Numbered from the stretch's first letter, positions 1 to 9,370 are shown. The stretch is 64,000 nucleotides of DNA from an uncultured Pontibacter sp. (GCF_947492645.1 NZ_CANLMZ010000004.1:124001-188000); one strand, 5' to 3'. The notes: generated by a model from the sequence alone, not told the origin. Numbers and translations are program-made.

Positions 1-1018
1 CGCCCTTCATCACCATTGCATCTGTAATTACCAGGCCTTTAAACTGTAAGTCTCTTTTAAGCAAACCTTTTACAATAGGTTTAGATAGGGTAGAGGGCAG
101 GTTTTGAGTAGAGTCCAGCATCGGGATATGCATGTGCGCCACCATAATGCCGCCCACGCCATGCGCTATCAGTTCCTTAAAAGGATAAAGCTCCAAAGAG
201 TCGAGGCGTTCTTTTGTGAAGGGAATAATCGGCAGATCGTGGTGCGAGTCTACATCAGTATCGCCGTGCCCCGGAAAGTGCTTGGCAACGGCTATAATTC
301 CGTTTTCCTGCATGCCGCGCATAAACGCCAGGCTTTTGCCTGTTACATCCAGCCTGTCTTCGCCAAAGGCACGGTAACCTATAATTGGGTTAGCAGGGTT
401 GTTGTTTATATCGGCAACCGGCGCAAAGTTTATGTGCATGCCCAGGCGTTTAAACTCTGCGGCAACCTGCGCTCCCATACTATAGATCAGGCCATTGTCT
501 GCAACGGCCCCCAGCATTTGCTGGAAGGGGTAATGCACAGTGCTATCCAGGCGCATGCCTACACCCGTTTCGGCATCCATAGATATAAAAAGGGGTACTT
601 TAGAGGCTGCCTGGTATTTATTGGTAAGTTTTGCCTGCCGCACCGGCCCCCCCTGGAAGTATATCAAGCCGCCAACCTTATACTTTTTGATCAGCCGCAG
701 AACATCTGCCTCATACTTGGGTCCCTGGTCAGAAAAAGCTTCAATAATAATGAGCTGTGCAATTCGCTCGTCAGGGGTAAGGGCATTAAACACGGAGTCT
801 ACCCAATGGCTGTCGTTTTCTTCCAAAGCTTCAATCAGCGAGGCTGCCCGTACATAGGGTGCCCGCTCGGTTACATAACCGGCAGTAGCTTTTGCATGCG
901 ACTGTTGCTGCGTATCTGCGCCCTCGCACGAAAGCAGAAAAAGCATCAGCACACAAAGCAGCAAGTGCCAAAGCTGTTTAAGCGGCCTCGAAGTATATAG
1001 TTCAGCTGTATAAAACAT
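1..1018 (-). CDS. GH3 family beta-N-acetylhexosaminidase-like lipoprotein (3' end outside window)
   Basis: The 339 visible codons are the N-terminal part of a glycoside hydrolase family 3 enzyme, which probably removes N-acetylglucosamine from peptidoglycan fragments or glycans at the outer membrane or periplasm. Residues 15-31 form a lipoprotein signal ending in LLSC (Cys31). The NagZ hallmark KHFPGHGDTD is at about 246-255, followed by the mobile-loop dyad DSHHDLP (256-262). ITDAM (331-335) supplies the expected nucleophile Asp333. The ATG at 1016-1018 is the only start that keeps the signal peptide. The reading frame runs off the left edge, so the C-terminus is unseen. In Bacteroidetes this domain is often fused to a beta-lactamase-like domain, which cannot be tested here. 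A long open frame on the opposite strand is a shadow. Confidence 0.9.
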   Translation of the reverse strand, partial: MFYTAELYTSRPLKQLWHLLLCVLMLFLLSCEGADTQQQSHAKATAGYVTERAPYVRAASLIEALEENDSHWVDSVFNALTPDERIAQLIIIEAFSDQGPKYEADVLRLIKKYKVGGLIYFQGGPVRQAKLTNKYQAASKVPLFISMDAETGVGMRLDSTVHYPFQQMLGAVADNGLIYSMGAQVAAEFKRLGMHINFAPVADINNNPANPIIGYRAFGEDRLDVTGKSLAFMRGMQENGIIAVAKHFPGHGDTDVDSHHDLPIIPFTKERLDSLELYPFKELIAHGVGGIMVAHMHIPMLDSTQNLPSTLSKPIVKGLLKRDLQFKGLVITDAMVMKG

Positions 1019-1225
1019 GATAGTATTACTACCGCCCTTAGCAGTTTTAATGGTATAAGTAAGATACTTACTGCATTTTTTACCGGCGGGTTCCGGGAGT
1101 CGTTTGTTTAGAATACGATAAACTTGTCCTATTTAGCTAACTATTCGCTGGTGGGCTATGTAGTTTTAAGCTATATTGTAGGTTATCAAATCATATTAAA
1201 ATCATTTAACTTAATAAGGCAGTCA

Positions 1226-2041
1226 ATGGCAGGCAACGAGGTTTATACTTCTGAAAATGATAACGCACATTTCGCTTACAGCTTTCTGCCCGGTGCTCTT
1301 TTCGTGGCGTTGCTATGCCTGATAAGCCTGCTCAGTTACCTAACAGGTGCTGACCTGGCTTGGCTTGGCGTGCGCCCGCGCAACATTTTTGGGTTGATAG
1401 GCATTGTTACTAGCCCGCTTATACACGGCGATCTGCTGCACTTGCTTTCCAACTCTTTCCCATTGGTGCTGCTTTCGGGGTTTATACTTTTCCTGCACCG
1501 CAAAGTGGCGCTTCAGGTAATGGTGCTGGTATATGTGCTGAGTGGTGCACTTACATGGTTTATCGGCAGGCCTTCTTATCATATCGGGGCAAGCGGGGTA
1601 GTATACGGCCTAGCTGGCTTCCTGCTGTTTAACGGCTTTTTGAGGCAAAACCGTAGTGCAATGGCTGTGTCGTTGGCCATTCTTTTTTTGTACAGCGGCT
1701 TGTTTTATGGCCTGATCCCAACTGAGGAGCGCATATCGTGGGAGGGGCATGTTGCCGGTTTTGTGGCTGGCTTAGCCGCTGCGCTGGTTTACGGCGAAGG
1801 TATGACAGGCAAGAGGACTGTGCCCACCTACATCGAGCCTAGCGTGGTGCAACGGCACGTAAGCAATACGATTGGCCCCCAGTACCGGCACATGTATATA
1901 AACTACATAGTGCCCGAACCGATGAAAGACAGAAGCCATTTTTATACTTTAAATACCGAAACAGGCCAGGCCGCAGCCCCAACCAACGCAGCTCATCTTT
2001 CGTCTAAACCAAAACAACTTGGTAGAACAAAACATGGGTAA
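1226..2041 (+). CDS. Rhomboid family intramembrane serine protease
   Basis: A polytopic membrane protease that cleaves transmembrane substrates. The catalytic serine lies in GASG (Ser123 counted from the chosen ATG) and the catalytic histidine in HVAGFVAG (His175). HGDLLHLLSN (67-76) matches the conserved segment that supplies the oxyanion-hole asparagine. At least six hydrophobic segments are visible, followed by a hydrophilic tail of about 75 residues. The frame could extend upstream to a TTG at 1124. I prefer the ATG at 1226, because the upstream part looks like AT-rich intergenic DNA and the ATG begins just before a short polar N-terminus. The stop overlaps the start of the next gene by 8 bp, so the two are probably translated from one message. 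The substrate is unknown. Confidence 0.9.
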   Translation: MAGNEVYTSENDNAHFAYSFLPGALFVALLCLISLLSYLTGADLAWLGVRPRNIFGLIGIVTSPLIHGDLLHLLSNSFPLVLLSGFILFLHRKVALQVMVLVYVLSGALTWFIGRPSYHIGASGVVYGLAGFLLFNGFLRQNRSAMAVSLAILFLYSGLFYGLIPTEERISWEGHVAGFVAGLAAALVYGEGMTGKRTVPTYIEPSVVQRHVSNTIGPQYRHMYINYIVPEPMKDRSHFYTLNTETGQAAAPTNAAHLSSKPKQLGRTKHG

Positions 2042-2795
2042 CGATAAGGCAGGAAGCACAAAAGAGAATTCAGGAGCCAGAAAAACGAGCTTTGACAAGG
2101 CTCCGAAGAACAGCAGTTCGCAAAAGCAGAGCAAGTGGCCACTAATAATTACGGTCCTGCTTCTTGCAGCCCTGGTTGGTTCATACTTCGTTTTTCCGGG
2201 GTTTCAGGAAGAGGTAAACGGAGCTTGGGAGGTGTTCTCTAGCGGAGATAAGCAGCGTATCTCGGAGTGGGTAAGCCAGTTTGGTTTCTGGGGGCCGTTT
2301 TTTATCATACTTGCCATGATTGCCCAGATGTTTTTGCTTGTGATAAACGTGGTGGCGCTTATGCTGATAGCCATTATTGCTTATGGCCCGGTGTGGGGTA
2401 CGGTGATAGCGGTAGCCGCTGTTGTAGTTGCCTCTACTGTTGGTTACCTGCTGGGGCGTGGGGTAGGTGAGGCAGGAGTCTCTAAAATGATCGGACACAA
2501 GACTGAGGAAAAAGTGATGGGTTTTGTGGAGGATTATGGTTTATGGGCTGTCATAATTGCGCGTATCTCTCCGTTTCTTTCCAACGATGCCATCAGTATT
2601 GTGGCCGGCCTTGCAAAAATGAACTACTTGAGGTTTATGGGGGCAACACTAGTCGGTATTGTGCCGCTTGCAGTACTGCTGGCATGGCTCGGCGAGAACA
2701 ACGATAGGCTTAAAACAGGCTTGATATGGGTGTCAGCGGTAAGTTTAGCTGCCTTTATAGGGTACATCGTCTACGATAAGTATATTAAAAAGTAG
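2034..2795 (+). CDS. VTT-domain (TVP38/TMEM64, DedA-like) membrane protein
   Basis: An integral membrane protein of 253 residues in the SNARE-associated/VTT superfamily, whose members are implicated in lipid scrambling or envelope homeostasis. The N-terminus is a charged, disordered stretch (about 1-35, rich in K, S and N). A transmembrane helix follows at about 36-57, then the VTT core with the glycine-rich GYLLGRGVGEAG and the family-typical ARISPFLSNDAIS. The final helix ends in a short lysine tail. The ATG at 2034 lies inside the end of the rhomboid gene and an upstream TTG at 2019 is also in frame. The 8-bp overlap (ATGGGTAA) suggests translational coupling with the protease. No terminator is seen between this gene and the next. 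Confidence 0.85.
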   Translation: MGNDKAGSTKENSGARKTSFDKAPKNSSSQKQSKWPLIITVLLLAALVGSYFVFPGFQEEVNGAWEVFSSGDKQRISEWVSQFGFWGPFFIILAMIAQMFLLVINVVALMLIAIIAYGPVWGTVIAVAAVVVASTVGYLLGRGVGEAGVSKMIGHKTEEKVMGFVEDYGLWAVIIARISPFLSNDAISIVAGLAKMNYLRFMGATLVGIVPLAVLLAWLGENNDRLKTGLIWVSAVSLAAFIGYIVYDKYIKK

Positions 2796-2850
2796 TTGGC
2801 GTTCTGCAGGAGTATTGCTTTATTTATATATCACAACGCAACTCCTACAC

Positions 2851-5800
2851 ATGAACAAGAAACACCCACTTACTCTATTGCTGGGCTTTGGCAGTACAAT
2901 TGCCATGGCACAGCAGCAGGAAGTATATTTTGCAACTAACCCAAGTATAAGCCCCGATGCCAAAACCATTGTATTTAGCCACGAAGGCGACCTTTGGCAG
3001 GTGGCCAGCAGCGGCGGAAATGCCACGCGCCTTACCGGCATGGCGGGCAACGAAACACGCCCACGCATTTCCCCGGATGGCAAATGGGTAGCCTTCACGT
3101 CATCACAGTACGGCAACCAGGACGTGTTTGTAATGCCTGTGGGTGGAGGCGAAATAAAGCAACTGACTTTTCATGAAGCCTCAGATGAGGTGGATTCGTG
3201 GAGCTGGGACTCAAAGACCATCTACTTCACCTCTGACCGCTACAACCGCTACTCCGCGTACAAAATAGATTTAAACGGCGGTACACCGCAGCGCATGTTT
3301 CAGCACTACTTCCATACGGTGCATAACGTGGCCGAGCACCCTACCAGCGGCGAGATCTTTTTTGATGAAAGCTGGGAAAGCAAGCTGTTTACGCAGCGTA
3401 AAGGATACAAAGGAGCCTATAACCCTGATGTGCAATCATACAATACCAAAACTAAAGAGTACAAGCGCTATACCGACTATAACGGCAAAGACCTTTGGGT
3501 AACTATTGATAAGCAGGGCACTTTATACTTTGTATCGGATGAGGCAAACGGCGAGTACAACCTTTATACATTCAGGGACGGCAAAAAAACGCAGCTTACC
3601 AGCTTTGATACATCCATTAAATGGCCCTCTGTTAGTGCCAACGGCGAAAAGGTTGTTTTTGAAAAAGATTACCAACTTTATGTTTTCGATAAAGCCACAG
3701 GCAAAGCAAATAAAGTACAGATAAATGCCCTGCAGAACAGCACCCTCGAGAAAGAGAAAGACTATACGGTAGCAGGCAACATCACCAACTTTGACGTATC
3801 GCCAGATAACAAAAAGATGGCTTTCGTGTCGAGAGGCAAGTTGTTTGTGTCTGATGTGAAAGGAAAGTTTGTGCGCGAAATACCGACACGTGCAGGCGAA
3901 AGAGTAGGAGAGGTGCTGTGGATGGAAGACAACAAACGCCTGGTATACACCCAGACAAACAAAGGCTATTTTAATCTTTTTGTCTCTGCTGCCGACGGAA
4001 GCACCAAGGAAACTCAACTGACAGATGAACTGCAGAACAACCGCAACATTGTATTCAGTAAAGACAGGAGCCAGGGGGTATACTACAGCGGCCGCAAACA
4101 CTTAAAGCACCTCGACTTAAAAACCCTGAAAACCAAAACGCTGGTAGAGGATGAAATCTGGGCCATGTATAACTCAGACCCTAGTTTCTCCCCGGATGGG
4201 AAGTATGTTTTGTTTACAGCCTACCGCAATTTTGAGGAGGATATTTTTATACATCACCTGGCTGATAACAAGACTTTTAACCTGACTAACTCAGGTGTAA
4301 CTGAAACTGCGCCGTATTGGTCGCCGGACGGCAATTATGTATACTTTGCTTCTGATCGCACCAACCCAAGTTACCCTTACGGAATGAAAGACCCTGACTT
4401 GTACCGCATTGCGTTGAACAAGCTGGAGCAACCCTACCGTTCAGATAAATACGATGAGTTATTTGCAGAAACACCAGTAGCCGGCGAAGACAAGGAAGAC
4501 AAAGCTAAAAAAGGGAAAAAACCAGGCAAAGAAGCCAAGCCAGAACCAGCCAAGAATATGGTTACCATCAACCTGGATAATATTCAGGATCGTTGGGAAC
4601 GCGTAGCCGAAAGCTTTGGCAGCCAGGGCAGTCCGAAAGTATTGCAGAAAGATGATAAAACGATGCTGCTGTTTACATCAGACCACGGCGATGGAAAAAC
4701 AAACATCTGGAAGTATACTACCAGCCCATTTGAGGAACCTAAAACGGAGAAAATTGCCGGCGCAGCTTCACGTTCCATCAGCCTGGCCACCGCTGATAAT
4801 ACCCATTACATGCTGCTGAACGGCAATATCCATACTTTAAACCTGGAAGGCAGCAAGGTAGAGAAAATTGAAGTAAACCATACTTTCCGGAAAAACCTGA
4901 AAGATGAGTTTAACCAGATGTTCTATGAAATGTGGGCAGGCGTAGACGAAAACTTCTATGACGATGACTTTCATGGGATTGATTGGAATAAGAAAAAAGA
5001 AACGTATGCCAGCTTTTTGCCTTATGTGTCTAGCCGCGCTGACCTGCGGATACTGTTAAACGATATGCTAGGCGAGCTAAACTCCTCTCACATGGGTTTT
5101 ACCTCAACAGGAACAGAAGAAGCCGCATACTATAAAACACGATCGTTGGCAACCGGACTGCTTTTTGAAGACGATAAGCCATACCAGGTAAAAGCGGTAG
5201 TGCAGAAAAGTGCCCTTGATGTAAAAGGCAAAGACATAAAGCCTGGCGATGTGTTGGTAAAAGTGGATGGCCAGCCTGTGGACCAGAAGCAAAACCGGGA
5301 ATTTTACTTTATGAAGCCCTCTTTGCTTGATGAAACAGAACTTACTTTCACCAGAAGCGGCAAAGAGTTTACCGTTAAAGTGCACCCACAGAACTATGCC
5401 AGTCAACGCGAAAACATATACGATGAGTGGGTAACTGCAAATCAAAAGTACGTTGACGAAGCATCAAACAACAACATTGCCTATGTGCACATGAAAAACA
5501 TGAGTACGCAGGCGTTGGAACAGTTCCTGATCGAGATGACCACAGAAGGTTACCAGCGCAACGGACTTATACTTGACCTACGCTACAATACCGGAGGCAA
5601 TGTACACAACGATGTACTGCGTTTCCTGGCCCAGAAGCCTTACCTGCAATGGAAGTACCGTGGCGGCGCATTAACAAACCAGCCAAATTTTACACCTGCT
5701 GCCGGGCAAATGGTGCTGCTCATGAACGAGCAAACCCTTAGCGACGGCGAAATGACTGCTACCGGCTTTAAAGAGTTAGGCTTAGGTAAAATTATTGGTA

Positions 5801-6033
5801 CAGACACCTACCGCTGGATCATTTTTACCTCTGGCAAACAACTGGTGGATGGTTCGTTTTACAGGCTGCCATCCTGGGGGTGCTATACCTTGGATGGCAA
5901 AAACATAGAGCGAGAAGGCGTGCAGCCCGACATCTACCTGCAAACCACTTTTAAAGATCGCCTGGAGAACAAAGACCCGCAACTGGAGCGTGCCATACAG
6001 GAAATACTAAACTCACCACAAACGAAGCGCTAA
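2851..6033 (+). CDS. Secreted tricorn-like S41 family peptidase
   Basis: A 1060-residue exported peptidase resembling archaeal Tricorn, which degrades oligopeptides. Order: signal peptide ending AMAQ (about 1-21), WD40/PD40-type beta-propeller repeats (SPDGKWVAFTS, SPDGNYVYFASD) to about 545, a lysine-rich linker (about 550-570), the tricorn C1 domain (WAGVDENFYDDDFHGIDW), a PDZ domain (GLLFEDDKPYQVKAVV to about 835) and the S41 core (LILDLRYNTGGNVHNDVL). Candidate catalytic residues are His747 in NSSHMGF, Ser964 in LSDGEM and Glu1020 or Glu1022 in IEREGVQPDI, an arrangement very close to Tricorn. The ATG at 2851 is chosen because an upstream TTG at 2815 would precede the signal peptide with no purpose. 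A strong terminator follows. Confidence 0.93.
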   Translation: MNKKHPLTLLLGFGSTIAMAQQQEVYFATNPSISPDAKTIVFSHEGDLWQVASSGGNATRLTGMAGNETRPRISPDGKWVAFTSSQYGNQDVFVMPVGGGEIKQLTFHEASDEVDSWSWDSKTIYFTSDRYNRYSAYKIDLNGGTPQRMFQHYFHTVHNVAEHPTSGEIFFDESWESKLFTQRKGYKGAYNPDVQSYNTKTKEYKRYTDYNGKDLWVTIDKQGTLYFVSDEANGEYNLYTFRDGKKTQLTSFDTSIKWPSVSANGEKVVFEKDYQLYVFDKATGKANKVQINALQNSTLEKEKDYTVAGNITNFDVSPDNKKMAFVSRGKLFVSDVKGKFVREIPTRAGERVGEVLWMEDNKRLVYTQTNKGYFNLFVSAADGSTKETQLTDELQNNRNIVFSKDRSQGVYYSGRKHLKHLDLKTLKTKTLVEDEIWAMYNSDPSFSPDGKYVLFTAYRNFEEDIFIHHLADNKTFNLTNSGVTETAPYWSPDGNYVYFASDRTNPSYPYGMKDPDLYRIALNKLEQPYRSDKYDELFAETPVAGEDKEDKAKKGKKPGKEAKPEPAKNMVTINLDNIQDRWERVAESFGSQGSPKVLQKDDKTMLLFTSDHGDGKTNIWKYTTSPFEEPKTEKIAGAASRSISLATADNTHYMLLNGNIHTLNLEGSKVEKIEVNHTFRKNLKDEFNQMFYEMWAGVDENFYDDDFHGIDWNKKKETYASFLPYVSSRADLRILLNDMLGELNSSHMGFTSTGTEEAAYYKTRSLATGLLFEDDKPYQVKAVVQKSALDVKGKDIKPGDVLVKVDGQPVDQKQNREFYFMKPSLLDETELTFTRSGKEFTVKVHPQNYASQRENIYDEWVTANQKYVDEASNNNIAYVHMKNMSTQALEQFLIEMTTEGYQRNGLILDLRYNTGGNVHNDVLRFLAQKPYLQWKYRGGALTNQPNFTPAAGQMVLLMNEQTLSDGEMTATGFKELGLGKIIGTDTYRWIIFTSGKQLVDGSFYRLPSWGCYTLDGKNIEREGVQPDIYLQTTFKDRLENKDPQLERAIQEILNSPQTKR

Positions 6034-6467
6034 GTATAAATTAACGTACATCAGAAACAGCAAAGGCAGCCAAATTTGGCTGCCTTTGCTGTTTTTATAC
6101 TTGTGCCCGGGCTTTTTGAGAAGAAGGGTAGAGTAAGCCCAGGTAAGGCTGTAATTTGCAGGCTTTTATATAATGTTTGTAACTGCTGATGGACTTAATC
6201 ATGCCGCAAAAAAATAATATAGAAAACCACAAATAAAGTTACCATTTATAGAGGCTAGTGCTGTAAATAAATAGTTTAAATATTATATTAAATGCATAAT
6301 TTATATAAATAGATATAATGTATTTAATTCAAATTTATATAATACCAAGAAATAGTTGAAAAACAGGCACCTGACTTAAAAAACACATATTGTAAAACCA
6401 TTCTTGTAAAGCGTCGTTTAAGCCTGTTATTATTACCTAAATCGATGTTTCACGAAATGGACTGCTT
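6034..6467. other. Intergenic, AT-rich, no gene seen
   Basis: Holds a strong terminator (6056-6096) for the peptidase gene. After it come about 300 bases of AT-rich sequence (especially 6210-6350) with no open frame of coding character. I see no convincing TAnnTTTG element before the next gene. Confidence 0.6.
6056..6096 (+). terminator. Rho-independent terminator after tricorn-like peptidase
   Basis: A 19-bp perfect inverted repeat (arms 6056-6074 and 6075-6093; arms begin AACAGCAAAGG) followed by a T run, 23 bp after the stop codon. An AAGTATAA word lies between the stop and the hairpin. Confidence 0.85.
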
Positions 6468-6971
6468 ATGTTTAGGATAAAATTACTGGCAGCCATGCTC
6501 TCAATGGTAGTAGCAATGGCCGAAGAGTTTTCCTTTTTTACTGCTGATTCCCACACTCCGAAAGTCGAAGAAGAGGTGTTAGGCTGGCCCCCTGAAGATG
6601 ACCGCCACACAGACTTAGAATTACCAACTACCCCCGAAACTATAACCGTTAGAGCTTCAATCTACCACCCAGAGCCTAACCAAACCGACTCCACTCCCTT
6701 TATCACGGCAGACGGTTCTCGCATCAACAAAAAAAATCCTAAAAAACACCGTTGGATAGCCGTATCCCGTGATCTGCATAGCAGGTGGGGCGGAGAGTTA
6801 AGCTACGGCGATTCGCTGTGGGTAACCGGCATCTCAGAAGAGTTAGATGGAGTATACATTGTAAGGGATGTGATGAACAGGAGAATGCACAAGCAAATCG
6901 ATATACTGGTTGGTAAAAAAGACCGTATCATGGGCCTATGGAATAATGTGCAGATTGCCAGGCTGGATTAA
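6468..6971 (+). CDS. 3D-domain (RlpA-like double-psi beta-barrel) secreted protein
   Basis: A 167-residue protein with an apparent N-terminal signal (MFRIKLLAAMLSMVVAMA), an acidic linker (about 20-50) and a C-terminal 3D-type domain. That domain shows the family pattern: TADGSRI, then IAVSRDLHSRWGGELSYGD, then GVYIVRDVMN, then IDILVG, where conserved aspartates and the beta-barrel core of 3D/RlpA/MltA C-terminal domains lie. Such domains bind or cleave peptidoglycan in some relatives, and catalysis here is unproven. The nearby ATG is preceded by two other possible starts (6444 and 6456), and the one at 6468 best fits a signal peptide. It stands alone between AT-rich DNA and the ion channel gene. 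Confidence 0.75.
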   Translation: MFRIKLLAAMLSMVVAMAEEFSFFTADSHTPKVEEEVLGWPPEDDRHTDLELPTTPETITVRASIYHPEPNQTDSTPFITADGSRINKKNPKKHRWIAVSRDLHSRWGGELSYGDSLWVTGISEELDGVYIVRDVMNRRMHKQIDILVGKKDRIMGLWNNVQIARLD

Positions 6972-7072
6972 CGAATACAAATTTGCTGCTAAACGAACAG
7001 ACGCCACTTCCGTAACCTATGCCCATATAGTATGGCTACAGCAGGCCATACTTTAGGAAGTGTAATGCGCCA

Positions 7073-7918
7073 ATGGGGAAAAGTAACTTAAGGAACAAAG
7101 CTAAAAAGCGCCTGCTTACCCGTGAGCGCCACGAGTTGCTGAACAGGTTGCAGGAAAGCCTGGAAGTGCCCTTGATCTTACTTGGGTTTATTTGGCTGGT
7201 CTTGCTTGTTGTTGAGTTTATTTGGGGGCTCAACCAAGTGCTGCAACTCATCAGCCTTATCATATGGGTCATCTTTATACTTGACTTTGCTGTTAAGTTT
7301 ATACTGGCCCCGCATAAACTTAACTTTCTCCGCAGCAACATCCTGACTACGGTTTCATTGGTAGTACCTGCGCTACGGGTGTTCCGGCTAACGAGGGTTT
7401 TCAGGGTGTTTAGTTCTGTGCGGGCAGCCAGGGGCCTAAGGCTGGTTAAGGTTATTGGCTCTATAAACAGGGGCATGCGCAGCCTGGGCAAAACCATGAA
7501 GCGCCGGGCCTTTGGCTATGTGGTTGCGCTTACTTTGGTTGTGATTACAGCGGGAGCGGCGGGGATGTATGCTTTTGAGCAGGAACATGGATTAAAGACG
7601 TATGGCGAAGCCCTCTGGTGGACTACCATGCTGCTAACCTCAATTGGAAGCGACTACTTTCCGGTTACGCCTGAAGGCAGGATCTTATGCCTGTTGCTGG
7701 CATTATATGGTTTTGCTGTATTTGGGTATGTTACGGCTACGCTTGCTACTTTTTTTATAGGGCAGGATGCAGAAAGCAAAGACGCAGAACTGGCAGGTGC
7801 CCGGCAGTTAGAGGCCTTGCACCTGGAGGTAAAGCTGCTCAGAGCCGAACTAAAGGCAGCTGCTCAAGACCCAAACAACCCTGTGCCGCCAACTGACCAG
7901 GTTTCTCCTAAAGTATAA
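7073..7918 (+). CDS. Voltage-gated-type ion channel with non-canonical filter
   Basis: A 281-residue membrane protein with the six-helix layout of a voltage-gated potassium channel. The S1-S4 region spans about 30-130, with an S4-like segment LRVFRLTRVFRVF (101-113) carrying an arginine at every third position and more basic residues to 128. The pore loop (180-200) reads LLTSIGSDYFPVT, where the classical TVGYGD filter is replaced by TSIGSD (189-194). Relatives with GSD filters are, as I recall, annotated as potassium channel family proteins in other bacteria, and selectivity is not established here. A C-terminal helical segment (233-262, rich in A, E, L and K) may be a coiled coil for tetramerisation. 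A purine-rich stretch lies upstream of the ATG. Confidence 0.85.
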   Translation: MGKSNLRNKAKKRLLTRERHELLNRLQESLEVPLILLGFIWLVLLVVEFIWGLNQVLQLISLIIWVIFILDFAVKFILAPHKLNFLRSNILTTVSLVVPALRVFRLTRVFRVFSSVRAARGLRLVKVIGSINRGMRSLGKTMKRRAFGYVVALTLVVITAGAAGMYAFEQEHGLKTYGEALWWTTMLLTSIGSDYFPVTPEGRILCLLLALYGFAVFGYVTATLATFFIGQDAESKDAELAGARQLEALHLEVKLLRAELKAAAQDPNNPVPPTDQVSPKV

Positions 7919-7976
7919 CTGCCGTTTGGCATTTTTGGCAAAATGGGTATCTTAGAATGATAAAACCAAAGATACC

Positions 7977-8537
7977 ATGACACGCCAGGAAGCACAGACC
8001 ATACTGCACAGCATGACAACCAGCGAAAGCCTGCTGCGCCATGCACGCACCGTTGAACTTGTAATGGAGGCCTATGCCCATAAGTTAGGCGAGAATGCAG
8101 AACAATGGGCAATTACAGGCCTCTTACACGATGCCGACTACCAGGCATACCCAGAGCAGCACCCCCACATTATTGTAAAGTTGCTACAAGAGAAAGGCGA
8201 AACAGAAGTGGCGCACGCTATATCTGCGCACTATACTAAGTGGGGCGTTAGCTACGACACCTTATTAGATAAAGCCTTGATAGCTTGCGATGAGCTGACT
8301 GGTTTTGTGGTAGCTTGTGCCCAGGTAAGGCCGCAGCGACTCGAAGGCCTGGAAGCTAAATCTGTTATTAAGAAATTAGGTCAGAAAAGTTTTGCCGCCT
8401 CCGTTGACCGTGAAGAGGTTAGCAAAGGGGCAGCGCTGTTTGGGGTAGACCTGAAGGAGCATATTGCCTTTATCATAAGTGTTCTGCAAAAGCACCAGGA
8501 AGAACTGCAGCTGGAACCACAGGTAAAGATGGAATAG
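7977..8537 (+). CDS. HD-domain phosphohydrolase
   Basis: A cytosolic 186-residue protein of the HD superfamily. The conserved metal-binding pattern is seen as His22 (LLRHART), the His-Asp doublet in GLLHDAD (His51-Asp52), further histidines in EQHPHIIV (about 60-64) and the distal ACDELTGF (about 103). The length and spacing resemble small HDIG proteins that hydrolyse nucleotide or other phosphate esters, and the substrate cannot be named. The gene starts 58 bp after the ion channel gene and ends just before a strong bidirectional terminator. Confidence 0.85.
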   Translation: MTRQEAQTILHSMTTSESLLRHARTVELVMEAYAHKLGENAEQWAITGLLHDADYQAYPEQHPHIIVKLLQEKGETEVAHAISAHYTKWGVSYDTLLDKALIACDELTGFVVACAQVRPQRLEGLEAKSVIKKLGQKSFAASVDREEVSKGAALFGVDLKEHIAFIISVLQKHQEELQLEPQVKME

Positions 8538-8550
8538 TATAAGTGTACCT

Positions 8551-8593
8551 ATTAAAGAAAAGAGCAGCCACGCAGGCTGCTCTTTTCTTTAAT
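8551..8593. terminator. Bidirectional terminator between convergent genes
   Basis: A perfect 19-bp stem (8551-8569 with 8575-8593, loop ACGCA) with A-rich and T-rich ends, so it can stop transcription from both sides. Its right arm contains the stop codon of the minus-strand lipoprotein gene. Confidence 0.9.
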
Positions 8594-9263
8594 AGGTTAT
8601 ATGCAGTTGTGTTGGCTCAACATGCTTTATGAAAATAGAATCAACTTTAGTCAGGCTTGTGCCGCTAGCCTCTATCGTATACGAATAGCGCACATATTTA
8701 TTAGCGATGGCGTAGGCGCCAACACTATATCCGCTTATACTATTGCCTGCATACACTTGTGGGCCCACCACAGGTACACGCTTATTTACGTTCTCAAACT
8801 TTATCGTTAGCTTGTCGGTGGGGTTGGCATCTGCGTTGGTAATATTTAAAACAAGGCTACCAACTGGCTCCATGTCAAAAACAAAGTCCTGCTTCTTTTT
8901 CAGGCTCTCCATAATCTGGTAATCCGAGACAATGGGAGGCAGGTTCTCGAATCTTTCGTTATACTCTATGTGAGTGTACGTATAGTTTTCCTTCGCTACC
9001 CTTAGTTTGTAAGGGCTTTCTTTCCATTCAAATTTAAACTTAAAATTGCCAGCAGCATCGGTTTTCTGCTCCGCGATTACGCGTGCCCCACCCAGTAACA
9101 CGTCATCATTTTCAGACAATGTTACTGTTGCACCCTCAAGAGGCTGGTTTGTAATATGGTCAACAACTTTGCCAGTTGCTTCTGTTGTAGGATCCAGCAC
9201 GCTGTTTTCACAACCAAACAAGAGTATAGCCACAACAAAAGCAGCCCTAAGCCTTCCCGACAT
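8589..9263 (-). CDS. Lipoprotein with carboxypeptidase-regulatory-like domain
   Basis: A 224-residue predicted lipoprotein. The N-terminus has a hydrophobic stretch ending in the lipobox LLFGC (Cys18). Residues about 29-100 form a CarboxypepD_reg/Ig-like beta-sandwich (ATGKVVDHITNQPLEGATV, then TDAAGNFKFKF), a module common in Bacteroidetes surface proteins. The rest (about 125-224) is beta-rich with no recognised motif. I cannot assign a function beyond a surface or periplasmic binding or structural role. It converges with the HD gene at a shared terminator. Confidence 0.8.
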   Translation of the reverse strand: MSGRLRAAFVVAILLFGCENSVLDPTTEATGKVVDHITNQPLEGATVTLSENDDVLLGGARVIAEQKTDAAGNFKFKFEWKESPYKLRVAKENYTYTHIEYNERFENLPPIVSDYQIMESLKKKQDFVFDMEPVGSLVLNITNADANPTDKLTIKFENVNKRVPVVGPQVYAGNSISGYSVGAYAIANKYVRYSYTIEASGTSLTKVDSIFIKHVEPTQLHITY

Positions 9264-9370
9264 AAGTAAGTTAAATTGTTAGGATTGATCTGATCGTTTT
9301 TGCTTCCGCAGGCAATGCATTAGTATCTATAAGCGTAAAATGCGCCTGTAAAGGCTATACCTGCGGCTGG

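Noticed and set aside
104..1000. Long plus-strand open frame (298 codons)
   Set aside because: It is antisense to the GH3 gene, whose lipobox and KHFPGHGDTD motif are clear; the encoded protein has no coherent domain.
3523..4101. 192-codon minus-strand frame
   Set aside because: Shadow of the tricorn-like propeller; no motif and unlikely amino acid mix.
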